In this document: positions 7,857-15,826 of the stretch, one piece after another
Layout: every line of letters starts with the position of its first letter
Position numbering within the stretch: the first letter of the stretch is position 1
DNA from: Sandaracinomonas sp041180785
GTDB lineage: Bacteria; Bacteroidota; Bacteroidia; Cytophagales; Spirosomataceae
NCBI GenBank assembly: GCA_041180785.1
Contig: JBEGQV010000043.1
Coordinates: forward strand, 1 to 20,287
Reading direction: 5' to 3'
DNA length: 20,287 bases
The notes under the pieces: generated by a model
Seen by the model: only the letters and a program-made list of their open reading frames with translations
What the model was told of the DNA's origin: nothing
Databases searched by the model: none
Made by a program: the position numbers and the translations under genes

Positions 7857-10823
7857 ATGAGTTGGTCAAAATATGATATTGAACATTTAAAAACACACTT
7901 TGAAGGTGAGATATATTTGAATGATTCCCTTGAAAGTTCAATTCAAAAAAAAATTTACGCAACCGATGCATCTGTCTATCAAGTTCAACCATCAGGAGTT
8001 GTTAAACCTGCCAATTCAAAAGATCTCAAAAGAATCATTCAATTCGCACACAAAACCAAATCAAAATTAATTCCTAGAGGTGCAGGTACTTCCTTAGCCG
8101 GACAAGTGGTTGGAAAAGATATTGTCGTAGAAATATCAAAGGGTTTTAATCGAATTCTTCAAACACATAAAAAAGAAAAAAGTACGTGGGTAGAGCCAGG
8201 AATTATTAGAGATGATCTCAATACACTTTTAAAGGAAACTGGATTATTTTTTGGACCTGAAACATCCACTGCTAACAGGGCTTTAATTGGTGGAATGATT
8301 GGCAATAACTCATGTGGACTTCATTCTATTGTTTGGGGGAATACAAGGGATCATGTATTAGAACTAAAGGCTTATTTAAGTGATGGTAGCGAAATTCATA
8401 CACATGAATTAACAAATGAGGAGTTTTATGCAAAAACCCAATTACAAAATTTAGAAGGTAAAATTTACAAAGAATTGCATCGAATTTTAAATAATGTTGA
8501 AGTTCAAGAATTGATTCGAAAAAAGTTTCCCAAATCAACCATAAAAAGAAGAAATACCGGATATGCCCTAGATGCCTTAGTAGAGATGAAACCTTTTAAT
8601 CCAGCAGGTAAAAATTTTAATTTATCTGCCCTATTAACAGGATCTGAAGGAACTTTAGCACTTGTGCATGCAGCCAAATTAAATTTAATCGAATTACCAA
8701 CTCAAGAAGTTCGACTACTTTGCATTCATTGCCATTCTGTTCATGAGGCAATGCTAGCGAACGTTGAAGTATTAAAATTTCATCCATTAGCTTCCGAATT
8801 AGTTGATGATTTCATCTTATCTTTTACCAAAGGTCATCCTCAATTTGAGAACAATAGAACTTTCATAAAAGGAGATCCAAAGGCCATTTTAATGGTTGAG
8901 TTTAGAGAAAACGAAATTCAAAAATTAGATTTACTCATCCAGCAAGTCATTCAACAATTGCAATCATTGAAATTAGGTTACTCCTATCCTATTTTAGCCA
9001 ATGAACAAATTGGAAATGGATGGGATATACGAAAAGCTGGACTAGGCCTAATTCGTAATTTAATTTCAGATGAACAAGCAGTCAATTTAATTGAAGATTG
9101 TGCAGTAGATCCCATTGATTTACCAAATTATGTATTAGACATTGAACAATTATTAGAAAAACATCAAGTCAGAGCTGCCTTTTATGCACATGCCGGTGCA
9201 GGAGAATTACACATTGAACCTTTTATTAATTTAAAATCAAAAGAGGGACAAATAAAATTTCGAGCCATTTTAAGTGAAACAGTTGATATTTTAAAAAAAT
9301 ACAATGGATCATTAAGCGGGGAACATGGAGATGGAAGATTAAGAGGTGAATTCATCCCTCAACTGATGGGAAAAGAACTTTATCAGTTATTTGTCGAGAT
9401 TAAAAACTTATTTGATCCACAACACATCTTTAATCAAGGTAAAATTACTGAAACTCCTCCAATGGATGAAGATTTCAGATTTCACCTCAATCAAACCTAT
9501 CCGAGCAATACGCTTCATTTTAATTATGGGGAAATAAAAGGCCCTTTACAACTTGCAGAAAAATGTTCTGGTTCGGGAGATTGTAAAAAAACGCATCTTT
9601 CAGGAGGTACGCTATGTCCAAGTTATATGGCAACCCTCAATGAAAAAAACAGTACGCGTGGCAGGGCTAATGTACTCCGACAAATACTAAGCGATTCAAG
9701 CAACCAAGGATTTGAAAGCAAAGAATTAAATGAAGTACTAGATTTATGTTTATCCTGTAAAGCATGCAAAACCGAATGTCCATCAGGGGTTGATATTGCT
9801 CAATTAAAAGCAGAGGTACTCGCTCAACAATTTGAATCAGGAGGAATTCCGTTTAAAACAAAACTAATTGGCGATTTCCCTAAACTTCAAAAAATCTTTC
9901 GTCCCATCGCGCCAATTTATAATTTTGTTAATAGCTTCCCGCTTACAGCCAGTATTGTTAAATACGCTCTTGGATTTTCCCAAGAAAGAAGCATTCCAAA
10001 ATTACATTTTTCGACTTTAGAAAAATGGTTTAATTTGTATCAAAAAAATAATCCACAAGATGACTTTATCAATGGAAAAATAATCCTAATTGCAGATGAA
10101 TTCACTAATTATAATGATGTAGAAATTGGACAAAAAGCCATCAAACTTCTCAATCAATTAGGTTATGGAATAGAACTTCCATCAAACATTGTTACGGGCA
10201 GGTCATACTTATCAAAAGGCATGGTAAAAACAGCTAAGGCCTTAATGGAAAGTAATGTAGACATCCTTCAACAAGCTGATTCAACCAAACCTATCATTTG
10301 CATTGAACCAAGTGCCTTAGTCACCTTTTTGGATGAGGGTCCCAAAATAGTTTCTCCCGATTATGTTAAAATAGCAAATGAAATAAAATCTCGCATACAA
10401 TTAATAGACAATTTTTTGGCAGATGAATATAAAAAAGGAATTATCAAGTCCAATTTCTTTCATTCAAAGGCCAAAAAAATTGTTTTACATGGACATTGTC
10501 ATCAAAAAGCCCTCATTGGTTTGAGTAAAACGCGGATTGCCCTGGAAATTCCTGAAAATTACTCAACTGAATTAATACCAAGTGGATGTTGTGGTATGGC
10601 AGGTTCTTTTGGATACGAAAAAGATAAATATGCACTTTCACAGCAAATTGCTGAACTTGTCTTATATCCAAAATTAAGAGACATCCAGGGAGAAGAGGAA
10701 ATTATTGCGATGAATGGAACATCCTGTCGTCATCAAATAAAAGATGGAATTGCTAAAACTGGAAAACATACGGTTGAAATACTTTTCGAAGCACTAAAAT
10801 CAAATGAAAATGATACAATATAA
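7857..10823 (+). CDS. FAD-binding and Fe-S-binding D-2-hydroxyacid dehydrogenase (YdiJ/GlcD-GlpC fusion type)
   Basis: A 988-residue fusion resembling E. coli YdiJ, a D-2-hydroxyglutarate dehydrogenase, and related D-lactate/glycolate dehydrogenases. The FAD-binding domain (about 45-280) contains PRGAGTSLAGQ (73-83), GPETSTANRALIGGMIGNNS (133-152) and LLTGSEGTLAL (259-269). The FAD-oxidase C-terminal domain ends near 530, with SGEHGDGR at 487-494. Two cysteine clusters follow: C570-x5-C576-x10-C587-P, then a full CxxCxxCxxxCP (631, 634, 637, 641). The C-terminal CCG-type heterodisulfide-reductase-like domain has GHCHQKA (879-885), SGCCG (909-913) and NGTSCRHQ (953-960). Electrons should pass from FAD through Fe-S to the respiratory chain. 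The substrate cannot be read from sequence. An alternative ATG at 7809 would add 16 residues; I prefer 7857 because a -7 box lies between them. The gene overlaps the next one by 20 nt. Confidence 0.9.
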   Translation: MSWSKYDIEHLKTHFEGEIYLNDSLESSIQKKIYATDASVYQVQPSGVVKPANSKDLKRIIQFAHKTKSKLIPRGAGTSLAGQVVGKDIVVEISKGFNRILQTHKKEKSTWVEPGIIRDDLNTLLKETGLFFGPETSTANRALIGGMIGNNSCGLHSIVWGNTRDHVLELKAYLSDGSEIHTHELTNEEFYAKTQLQNLEGKIYKELHRILNNVEVQELIRKKFPKSTIKRRNTGYALDALVEMKPFNPAGKNFNLSALLTGSEGTLALVHAAKLNLIELPTQEVRLLCIHCHSVHEAMLANVEVLKFHPLASELVDDFILSFTKGHPQFENNRTFIKGDPKAILMVEFRENEIQKLDLLIQQVIQQLQSLKLGYSYPILANEQIGNGWDIRKAGLGLIRNLISDEQAVNLIEDCAVDPIDLPNYVLDIEQLLEKHQVRAAFYAHAGAGELHIEPFINLKSKEGQIKFRAILSETVDILKKYNGSLSGEHGDGRLRGEFIPQLMGKELYQLFVEIKNLFDPQHIFNQGKITETPPMDEDFRFHLNQTYPSNTLHFNYGEIKGPLQLAEKCSGSGDCKKTHLSGGTLCPSYMATLNEKNSTRGRANVLRQILSDSSNQGFESKELNEVLDLCLSCKACKTECPSGVDIAQLKAEVLAQQFESGGIPFKTKLIGDFPKLQKIFRPIAPIYNFVNSFPLTASIVKYALGFSQERSIPKLHFSTLEKWFNLYQKNNPQDDFINGKIILIADEFTNYNDVEIGQKAIKLLNQLGYGIELPSNIVTGRSYLSKGMVKTAKALMESNVDILQQADSTKPIICIEPSALVTFLDEGPKIVSPDYVKIANEIKSRIQLIDNFLADEYKKGIIKSNFFHSKAKKIVLHGHCHQKALIGLSKTRIALEIPENYSTELIPSGCCGMAGSFGYEKDKYALSQQIAELVLYPKLRDIQGEEEIIAMNGTSCRHQIKDGIAKTGKHTVEILFEALKSNENDTI

Positions 10824-11115
10824 TCTCTCACTTTTTATCGACCCGAAAGTTGAGCAAGATGCCATCGTTGCATTAACGAAAATATTGATGCCTGAATTAG
10901 GTAAATTTGAAGAAATACAACAAATTAATTTATTTGAAATTCAATCACATCAGGAACCAGATTCGAAGGGATATAGTTTACAGTTTTGGTTAAATGCAAA
11001 TGAGGAAACCACTTTTGAACTTGAACAAATTGTAAGTACCTTTTTTGCGGCCGAATTTCCGAATCAATTCGTATACTTTCCGTCTCAATTAAATCTTATA
11101 CATTCCAATCGATAG
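10804..11115 (+). CDS. DUF4286-like small protein
   Basis: A 103-residue soluble protein that I assign tentatively to DUF4286, a short alpha/beta family common in Bacteroidota with no known function. Family-like traits are the opening IQYNLSLFIDPKVEQDAI strand-helix, a central strand GYSLQFWLNA (56-65), the acidic helix after it and a terminal FVYFPSQLNLI strand. The start lies inside the preceding dehydrogenase gene (20-nt overlap, different frame); a second ATG two codons later is equally possible. The overlap implies translational coupling with the dehydrogenase. The 3' end overlaps the convergent ung gene by 20 nt, and no terminator is visible between them. Confidence 0.72.
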   Translation: MKMIQYNLSLFIDPKVEQDAIVALTKILMPELGKFEEIQQINLFEIQSHQEPDSKGYSLQFWLNANEETTFELEQIVSTFFAAEFPNQFVYFPSQLNLIHSNR

Positions 11116-11782
11116 TTGTTTGATGATGTATCATTAAATATTCATTGCAAGTACGAAAACAAGCATTCCCAAACCATCCACCGCGGTTGGCAGATAATGG
11201 CGAAGGATGAGCCGCTTTTAAGATCAAGTGTTTGCTTTGATCAATTTGATTTTCAAATTGAAATGCAAAATTTCCCCAGAGCATAAAAACGATATGTTCT
11301 TTTTCAATATTTAATTGATGTATAGCTTGAAGGGTCAATTCATTCCAACCCAACTTTGCATGTGAATTGGGAAGTCCTTCCCTAACACTTAAACAGGCAT
11401 TTAAGAGTAAAACGCCTTGTTTTGCCCAATTTGTCAAATTTCCAGAAGTCCGAAACGTGACTTGATTAAAGCACACATCAATCTCTTTAAAGATATTTTT
11501 TAAGGAAGGAGGAAAAGCAACTCCATTTTGAACGGAAAAGGCCAATCCATGTGCTTGATTGGGTTGATGATATGGATCTTGACCAATGATTACGACTTTC
11601 GTCTCATCGAAAGAACAAAAATTAAATGCGGAAAATAATGATTCATAGGAAGGATATACGGTATACTGTGCATATTCTAGGGATAATTTTTCTTCCAAAT
11701 CATCAAAAAAATGATCAGAAAGATTCTGTTGAAAAACATTTTTCCAATCATTAATCAACAAATCCCTTAATTTTGTTTTCAT
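11096..11782 (-). CDS. ung: Uracil-DNA glycosylase, family 1
   Basis: Removes uracil from DNA as the first step of base excision repair (228 aa, normal family-1 length). Motif A is GQDPYH at 67-72, with D69 as the water-activating aspartate and Y71 blocking thymine. The uracil-recognising asparagine is N128 in LLLNACLSV. The minor-groove loop motif is HPSPLSA at 192-198, with catalytic H192. SHAKLGWNELT (140-150) is also typical. It is divergent from apaG with only 10 bp between start codons, so each gene's control sequences must lie in the other's coding region. It is convergent with and overlaps the DUF4286-like gene by 20 nt. Confidence 0.97.
   Translation of the reverse strand: MKTKLRDLLINDWKNVFQQNLSDHFFDDLEEKLSLEYAQYTVYPSYESLFSAFNFCSFDETKVVIIGQDPYHQPNQAHGLAFSVQNGVAFPPSLKNIFKEIDVCFNQVTFRTSGNLTNWAKQGVLLLNACLSVREGLPNSHAKLGWNELTLQAIHQLNIEKEHIVFMLWGNFAFQFENQIDQSKHLILKAAHPSPLSANRGGWFGNACFRTCNEYLMIHHQTTIDWNV
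11768..11775 (+). promoter_or_regulatory. -7 promoter element for apaG inside the ung coding region (TAATTTTG)
   Basis: Exact TAnnTTTG match, 17 nt before the apaG ATG and overlapping codons 3-5 of ung. It predicts a transcript starting near 11782 with a leader of about 10 nt. No -33 TTG at 20 nt. Confidence 0.45.
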
Positions 11783-11792
11783 ATTAAATTCT

Positions 11793-12179
11793 ATGGCCGA
11801 AGCAGTTTCAAATGGTTTTTTAGTGATAGTAGAAACAACTCAGTTGCTTAATCAACAATTGCAGAAACCATTTTTACATTATTTTAGTTATCAAATTACA
11901 ATAAAAAATTTAACTTCTCACCCAGCAAAATTAATTAGTCGATTTTGGAAAATCTGGGAAACAGGCGGAAAAATTGAACATGTAACTGGATTAGGAGTAG
12001 TTGGACTACAACCAATCATTGAACCAGGCACCTCTTTTACCTATACTTCCGGATGCCCTTTAACCACTCATTTAGGAAAGATGTCAGGTCACTACAGTTT
12101 TACCAATATCGATACAAACGAAAATTTTTTAGTGAAAATTCCTCCATTTGAATTAATCCCGATTTCAGTGTTGAATTAA
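11793..12179 (+). CDS. apaG: ApaG domain protein (DUF525)
   Basis: A 128-residue ApaG-fold protein (fibronectin-III-like beta sandwich). Family features in order: YFSYQITIKNL strand (30-40), SRFWKIWETGGKIEHV (49-64, where the family usually has R-[YH]-W-x-I-T-D), the GxGxxG turn GLGVVG (66-71), QPIIEPG (73-79), FTYTSGCPL (82-90) and MSGHYSF (97-103). ApaG was linked genetically to Co/Mg resistance in enterobacteria and its fold also occurs in F-box proteins, but its biochemical role is not settled. Its stop codon overlaps the next start (TAATG), so translation of the downstream gene is likely coupled. Confidence 0.9.
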   Translation: MAEAVSNGFLVIVETTQLLNQQLQKPFLHYFSYQITIKNLTSHPAKLISRFWKIWETGGKIEHVTGLGVVGLQPIIEPGTSFTYTSGCPLTTHLGKMSGHYSFTNIDTNENFLVKIPPFELIPISVLN

Positions 12180-12592
12180 TGTATAAGCGTATTTACCAAT
12201 TTCTGTTTTTTTTCAAAGCACAAACTGCACACGGACTTCATTCTCCATTGGTTTTTGACCTATACATGAAGGTAATTAATCCTAACTTATGGCCTTATCA
12301 TTCAAAAAAAATATACGAAGAAATACAAAAATTTATTTCAAGCAAATTAGAACTTAAAGACTTCAACTTATTACTAATCAATAATTTAAATGATTTATCT
12401 TCTCTAGAAATCAAAAAAAAACAAGTGCTATTTATCAATGATACGTATCAAAATAAAGAATTTAAAAAGGGAGTAGATCACATAGCCAGCAATGTAGTGT
12501 ACAATTATGTAATACATTTTTTCAAAGGCTCTATTTTAATTTCAAGTGATCTATCACCCAAGCAAATATTTTATTTAAAGCATATGCAATAA
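12179..12592 (+). CDS. Shortened Bacteroidota SAM-methyltransferase-like protein lacking the SAM-binding core
   Basis: A 137-residue ORF that looks like both ends of a Bacteroidota class I methyltransferase family of about 240-260 aa. The N-terminus matches the family's opening, with AQTAHGLHSPLVFDLYMKVI at about 15-34 (family pattern HGxHSPFVFDL). The C-terminal half resembles the family's end: VLFINDTYQNKEFKKG, then HFFKGSILISSDLSPKQIFYL (family pattern IDDIxWSxEM ... F.xGL.FFR...). The middle, where a glycine-rich SAM loop and Rossmann strands should be, is replaced by about 45 Lys/Leu/Asn-rich residues. Catalytic activity is therefore unlikely. The ORF is intact, coupled to apaG by a TAATG overlap, and closed by a strong terminator, so it is probably expressed. 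The relation to the methyltransferase family is from memory of family patterns and needs a profile search. Confidence 0.6.
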   Translation: MYKRIYQFLFFFKAQTAHGLHSPLVFDLYMKVINPNLWPYHSKKIYEEIQKFISSKLELKDFNLLLINNLNDLSSLEIKKKQVLFINDTYQNKEFKKGVDHIASNVVYNYVIHFFKGSILISSDLSPKQIFYLKHMQ

Positions 12593-12615
12593 AAAAGGGC
12601 CTCACGGCCCTTTTT
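12592..12615. terminator. Bidirectional Rho-independent terminator
   Basis: AAAAAGGGCC (12592-12601), loop TCAC, GGCCCTTTTT (12606-12615): a perfect 10-bp stem flanked by A-run and T-run. It serves the apaG operon on the plus strand and the DEAD-box helicase gene on the minus strand. It begins at the last base of the upstream stop codon. Confidence 0.92.
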
Positions 12616-12617
12616 AT

Positions 12618-14384
12618 TTATTTTCCCTTGGCAACTTCTACCATGACTCTTTTTCCTTTTATAGAAGCTCCAGCCATTTTATCTAAAACATCTTTTACAT
12701 ATTCTTTCGGAATATCTACATAAGTATGTCGGTTTTCAATTTGAATATGTCCAAGTGCAGCACCAGGAATACCTGTTTCACCAGCAAATGCTCCAACGAT
12801 ATTTGATGGACTGATTTTTTCATTGAAGCCAATGTTGACAAACAATTTAACCATATTGGCATCCGAACGATACGGTTTTCCTTCGCGATCAACACGTGGC
12901 CCACGATCTCCACCTCTATCTCGATCTCTATCTCTACGATCGCCTCTGCGGTCACCACGATCTCCTCGCTCGAACCTTCCAGCTCCTCTTCTATCCCAAT
13001 CACGATCTCTTCCACCACGATCATCACGTCCATATTTTCTAGATTGACGATCGAACTCGCCATCTAAATTTTCGTCAGCAAATTCGTTTTTAGCAACACC
13101 CATGTTCATTTTCACCAAGGCAGAAACAACCTGCTCAGTGCTACAACCTGCATGGTGTAAGGCTTCTAACACATCATCAAACAATTCTAATCCACCCTCT
13201 TCGATCGTTTCTTTTACACGCTCAATGAACATTCCCTTTTTAATTCCAACCACGTCTGTAAAAGTAGGTATCACACCTTTATCAATTTTAACTTTTGTAT
13301 AGTTCATGATTTCACGTAAACGATTACGCTCAGAACCCACTACCAAAGTAAATGCTTTACCTGATTTACCCGCACGACCTGTACGACCAATACGGTGCAC
13401 ATAATATTCTTCATCTAAAGGAATATCATAATTGATTACTCCATCCACATTATCCACATCAAGTCCCCTAGCAGCGACGTCCGTAGCCACTAAGATTGAA
13501 ACAGCACCTGAACGGAAACGATTCATCACCTGTGTACGTTGATTCTGACGCAAATCGCCATGTAATCCTTCTGCAGCATAACCGCGATTCATCAACTCCT
13601 CAACTACTTCATCCACACGCTTTTTCTGGTTACAGAAAATCAACAAAAGTTTTAAGTTGTAAAAATCAATTAAACGAGTGGTAACCTCCATTTTTGCTTT
13701 ACCTTTTACATCAAAATAAAGCTGTTCAATGTTATCATTTGTAATTTCGTTCTTAACAACCTTCACTAATTTAGGATTAGTTAAATAACGATTTGTCAAA
13801 GCCATGATAGGCTTAGACATAGTCGCTGAAAACAAAACTGTCTGACGCTCATCTGGTAATTCTTCCAAGATACTTTCGATATCTTCTCGGAATCCCATGT
13901 CCAACATCTCATCTGCCTCATCTAATACAATTTTCGTAGCCCGTTCTAATTTCAACGCACGGCGTTCAATTAAATCTATTACACGACCTGGAGTACCAAC
14001 AACAATATTGGCGCCTGCTTTTAATGATTTAATTTGGCGTTCGATAGAATCACCCCCATAAACGGTAGTCACCCAAACACCTTTAATGTGTTTAGATAAT
14101 TTTTTCATCTCCTCAGTAACTTGCAAGGCTAATTCACGAGTAGGACATAAAATAATGGCTTGAACATATTTCTCAAAGGGAACAATGTGCTCAATTAATG
14201 GAATACCAAATGCTGCTGTTTTACCAGTACCTGTTTGGGCCTGACCAATAACATCTCTACCCTCTAAAACATGTGGAATTGCTTCTGATTGAATGGGTGA
14301 AGCAAACTCAAACCCCATTTCTTTAACTGCTTCCATGATACCCTCCGATAAAGAGAGCTCATCAAAACGAACTTTTTGACTCAT
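12618..14384 (-). CDS. DEAD-box ATP-dependent RNA helicase with DbpA-type RNA-binding domain (DeaD/CsdA-like)
   Basis: A 588-residue RNA helicase of the DeaD/CsdA group, which unwinds structured RNA in ribosome assembly, decay and cold adaptation. All core motifs are present: the Q motif around 24-33, AQTGTGKT (49-56), PTRELA (81-86), TPGR (131-134), DEAD (155-158), SAT (186-188), ATDVAARG (300-307) and HRIGRTGR (330-337). After a helical region comes a very charged linker (about 453-500) rich in RGG, RGD and RDRD. It should be disordered and RNA-binding. Residues 510-588 form the DbpA-type RRM-like domain (MVKLFVNIGF ... GHIQIENRHTYVDIP ... VMVEVAKGK). The gene is monocistronic, with a strong promoter at 14500-14531, a leader of about 110 nt containing a hairpin close to the ATG, and a terminator. 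The linker DNA is less AT-rich than its surroundings. Confidence 0.95.
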   Translation of the reverse strand: MSQKVRFDELSLSEGIMEAVKEMGFEFASPIQSEAIPHVLEGRDVIGQAQTGTGKTAAFGIPLIEHIVPFEKYVQAIILCPTRELALQVTEEMKKLSKHIKGVWVTTVYGGDSIERQIKSLKAGANIVVGTPGRVIDLIERRALKLERATKIVLDEADEMLDMGFREDIESILEELPDERQTVLFSATMSKPIMALTNRYLTNPKLVKVVKNEITNDNIEQLYFDVKGKAKMEVTTRLIDFYNLKLLLIFCNQKKRVDEVVEELMNRGYAAEGLHGDLRQNQRTQVMNRFRSGAVSILVATDVAARGLDVDNVDGVINYDIPLDEEYYVHRIGRTGRAGKSGKAFTLVVGSERNRLREIMNYTKVKIDKGVIPTFTDVVGIKKGMFIERVKETIEEGGLELFDDVLEALHHAGCSTEQVVSALVKMNMGVAKNEFADENLDGEFDRQSRKYGRDDRGGRDRDWDRRGAGRFERGDRGDRRGDRRDRDRDRGGDRGPRVDREGKPYRSDANMVKLFVNIGFNEKISPSNIVGAFAGETGIPGAALGHIQIENRHTYVDIPKEYVKDVLDKMAGASIKGKRVMVEVAKGK

Positions 14385-14392
14385 ATCAATAT

Positions 14393-14424
14393 TTAATTAC
14401 GGTGACAAACACATCCGTAATTAA
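14393..14424 (-). promoter_or_regulatory. Leader hairpin with tiny upstream ORF ahead of the DEAD-box helicase
   Basis: TTAATTACGG and its exact inverse (14393-14402 with 14415-14424) form a 10-bp stem with a 12-nt loop on the helicase mRNA. The 3' arm ends 8 nt before the helicase ATG. The loop begins with an ATG that opens a five-codon frame (MCLSP, stop at 14397-14399) in the same frame as the helicase. Placement suggests control of translation start, for example by temperature or helicase autoregulation. The stem is observed; the role is inferred. Confidence 0.45.
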
Positions 14425-14499
14425 CTCTTGACCTAAAATCCCAATGGAAAAATAAAAACAAAAAGAGCTCAGCGGATGTATTTTTGTACAAACAAAGCA

Positions 14500-14531
14500 C
14501 AAAGGTACCTATATTTCAAATAGAAAGCAAA
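14500..14531 (-). promoter_or_regulatory. Promoter of the DEAD-box helicase gene (TTTG-N20-TACCTTTG)
   Basis: On the minus strand, TTTG at 14531-14528 and TACCTTTG at 14507-14500 are 20 nt apart, an excellent match to the Bacteroidota sigma-ABfr type promoter. Predicted start of transcription is near 14494, giving a leader of about 110 nt. Confidence 0.75.
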
Positions 14532-14552
14532 TAAATAGGATTTTATTAAGAA

Positions 14553-15773
14553 TTACTTCAAAACCTTAAATACAACTTGCGCATGTAATGGAAGACTAGC
14601 ATCTGGATTAATACCCACAGAATTAGGCAGGACAGAAATCCTTTTGGGACTCAATCCCTCACCCACCAATCTATTTTTCAAATAAAATCCTCTCTTTTGT
14701 GCAGATTTAGCATCCTTCTCAGAAAAGGAAATAATTTCAATTTTTGCTTCTTTGTAAACTTGTAAACCCTCTGTAAAGCGCTTCAAAAAATAATCTTTTG
14801 CATGTGCTAATTGGTCCGTTTCATTGTCGAATGAAATTTCATAACAAGTTAATACAAGTGGATCTTTTGCGGTTGAATCTGTTAAAAAGGTATGTAAAGT
14901 TACCAAAGCAGATTGTTTTGGTACAGCAAAAGATTTACCCGCTGTCCAACTCAAGCTAACCGTTGAATCTGTTAATAACTTAGTGGAATCCACAGCAACT
15001 TGTGTCAAACTATCATTTAATTTATTTAAACTATCTAAAGGGATAATTTCTTCAGATTCTTCAATAACCACTGTATTGTCAGATCGAATCACGGTTAAAT
15101 AGAATGTTAAGCCCACCAAAAATAAAATTCCGCAAGCTATTGAAATATTTTTTCGATTCAGTAAATTTTTTAAGCCATTTTGCTTTGATTCTTCTGTCTC
15201 TTCAAATGTATCAGCATAAATCAATGAAAAATCAGATTTAAGCACATCATTTAATAAAAGAATTTCAATAATCGATTTCTGCAAATCAGTAGAAACCAAT
15301 TCTGAAAAAGCAGCCTTAAAGGATAAAAAATAGTCGCAGAAAGAAGTAAATTGATTCAATTCACTCTCCTCTTTTTTTAACTCTAAAACGAGTACTCCTA
15401 AAAAATACGTTAAGCCTTTGATAAAAAATGAACTCTTACATTTCATTTTTTGAGATAATCCGATGGCCAAAGCACTTTTTTTATCAGGAAACAGAATACC
15501 AATCAAGGATTCCCCATATGAATTAATAAGTTCATCGGAACCCTTAAAATCACTTTGTAATAATTCAATATGTGAGGGATCAACCTTTAATTTTAAAAAA
15601 TTCATTAAAGCATTGTATCGAATTCTATTTTTAACCAATTTCAACAATCCACCCAATGCAATCGCCTGCCAAACAGGTGTCACTTGGTTAACTGTCAATT
15701 CTTCTTCTCTCCCAATTACCTGTATTCTCTTTGAAATGATTGGTAATAAAACTGCCTCAGTTAAAAATATCAT
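14553..15773 (-). CDS. DUF937-like / transmembrane / OmpA-like C-terminal protein
   Basis: I do not recognise a characterised homologue. From the ATG at 15773 the protein is 406 aa. The N-terminal ~190 residues are helical and resemble DUF937 (bulky hydrophobics around WQAIALGGLLKLVKN, then SLIGILFPDKKSALAIGLSQK). One membrane helix (about 210-229, ISIACGILFLVGLTFYL) anchors it. A Ser/Thr/Asp-rich linker leads to a domain (about 282-406) with an OmpA-like order of elements, ending in LKNRLVGEGLSPKRISVLPNS. The OmpA peptidoglycan-binding signature (TDxxGxxxxNxxLSxxRA) is not recognisable, so wall binding is doubtful. An ATG at 15797 would add eight residues but overlaps an exact -7 box, which argues for 15773. 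DUF937-OmpA combinations occur in Bacteroidota; the role is unknown. Confidence 0.7.
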   Translation of the reverse strand: MIFLTEAVLLPIISKRIQVIGREEELTVNQVTPVWQAIALGGLLKLVKNRIRYNALMNFLKLKVDPSHIELLQSDFKGSDELINSYGESLIGILFPDKKSALAIGLSQKMKCKSSFFIKGLTYFLGVLVLELKKEESELNQFTSFCDYFLSFKAAFSELVSTDLQKSIIEILLLNDVLKSDFSLIYADTFEETEESKQNGLKNLLNRKNISIACGILFLVGLTFYLTVIRSDNTVVIEESEEIIPLDSLNKLNDSLTQVAVDSTKLLTDSTVSLSWTAGKSFAVPKQSALVTLHTFLTDSTAKDPLVLTCYEISFDNETDQLAHAKDYFLKRFTEGLQVYKEAKIEIISFSEKDAKSAQKRGFYLKNRLVGEGLSPKRISVLPNSVGINPDASLPLHAQVVFKVLK

Positions 15774-15794
15774 TTGCTTTTTGTAATTTTTTCG

Positions 15795-15802
15795 CAAAAC
15801 TA
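15795..15802 (-). promoter_or_regulatory. -7 promoter element (TAGTTTTG) for the DUF937/OmpA-like gene
   Basis: Exact TAnnTTTG match on the minus strand, 21 nt before the ATG at 15773 and overlapping the more distal ATG at 15797. No -33 TTG at 20 nt. Confidence 0.45.
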
Positions 15803-15826
15803 CGTATGTTTTTTTAACTTTACTTT

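Noticed and set aside
12716..13063. 115-codon frame inside the helicase gene, and a 74-codon frame on the opposite strand (12823-13047)
   Set aside because: Both are by-products of the repetitive Arg/Asp/Gly linker codons; composition is low complexity and no gene signals are present.
15815..15822. TAACTTTA as the hisB promoter
   Set aside because: It is one base off consensus and only 4 nt from the ATG, so transcription would start after the start codon.
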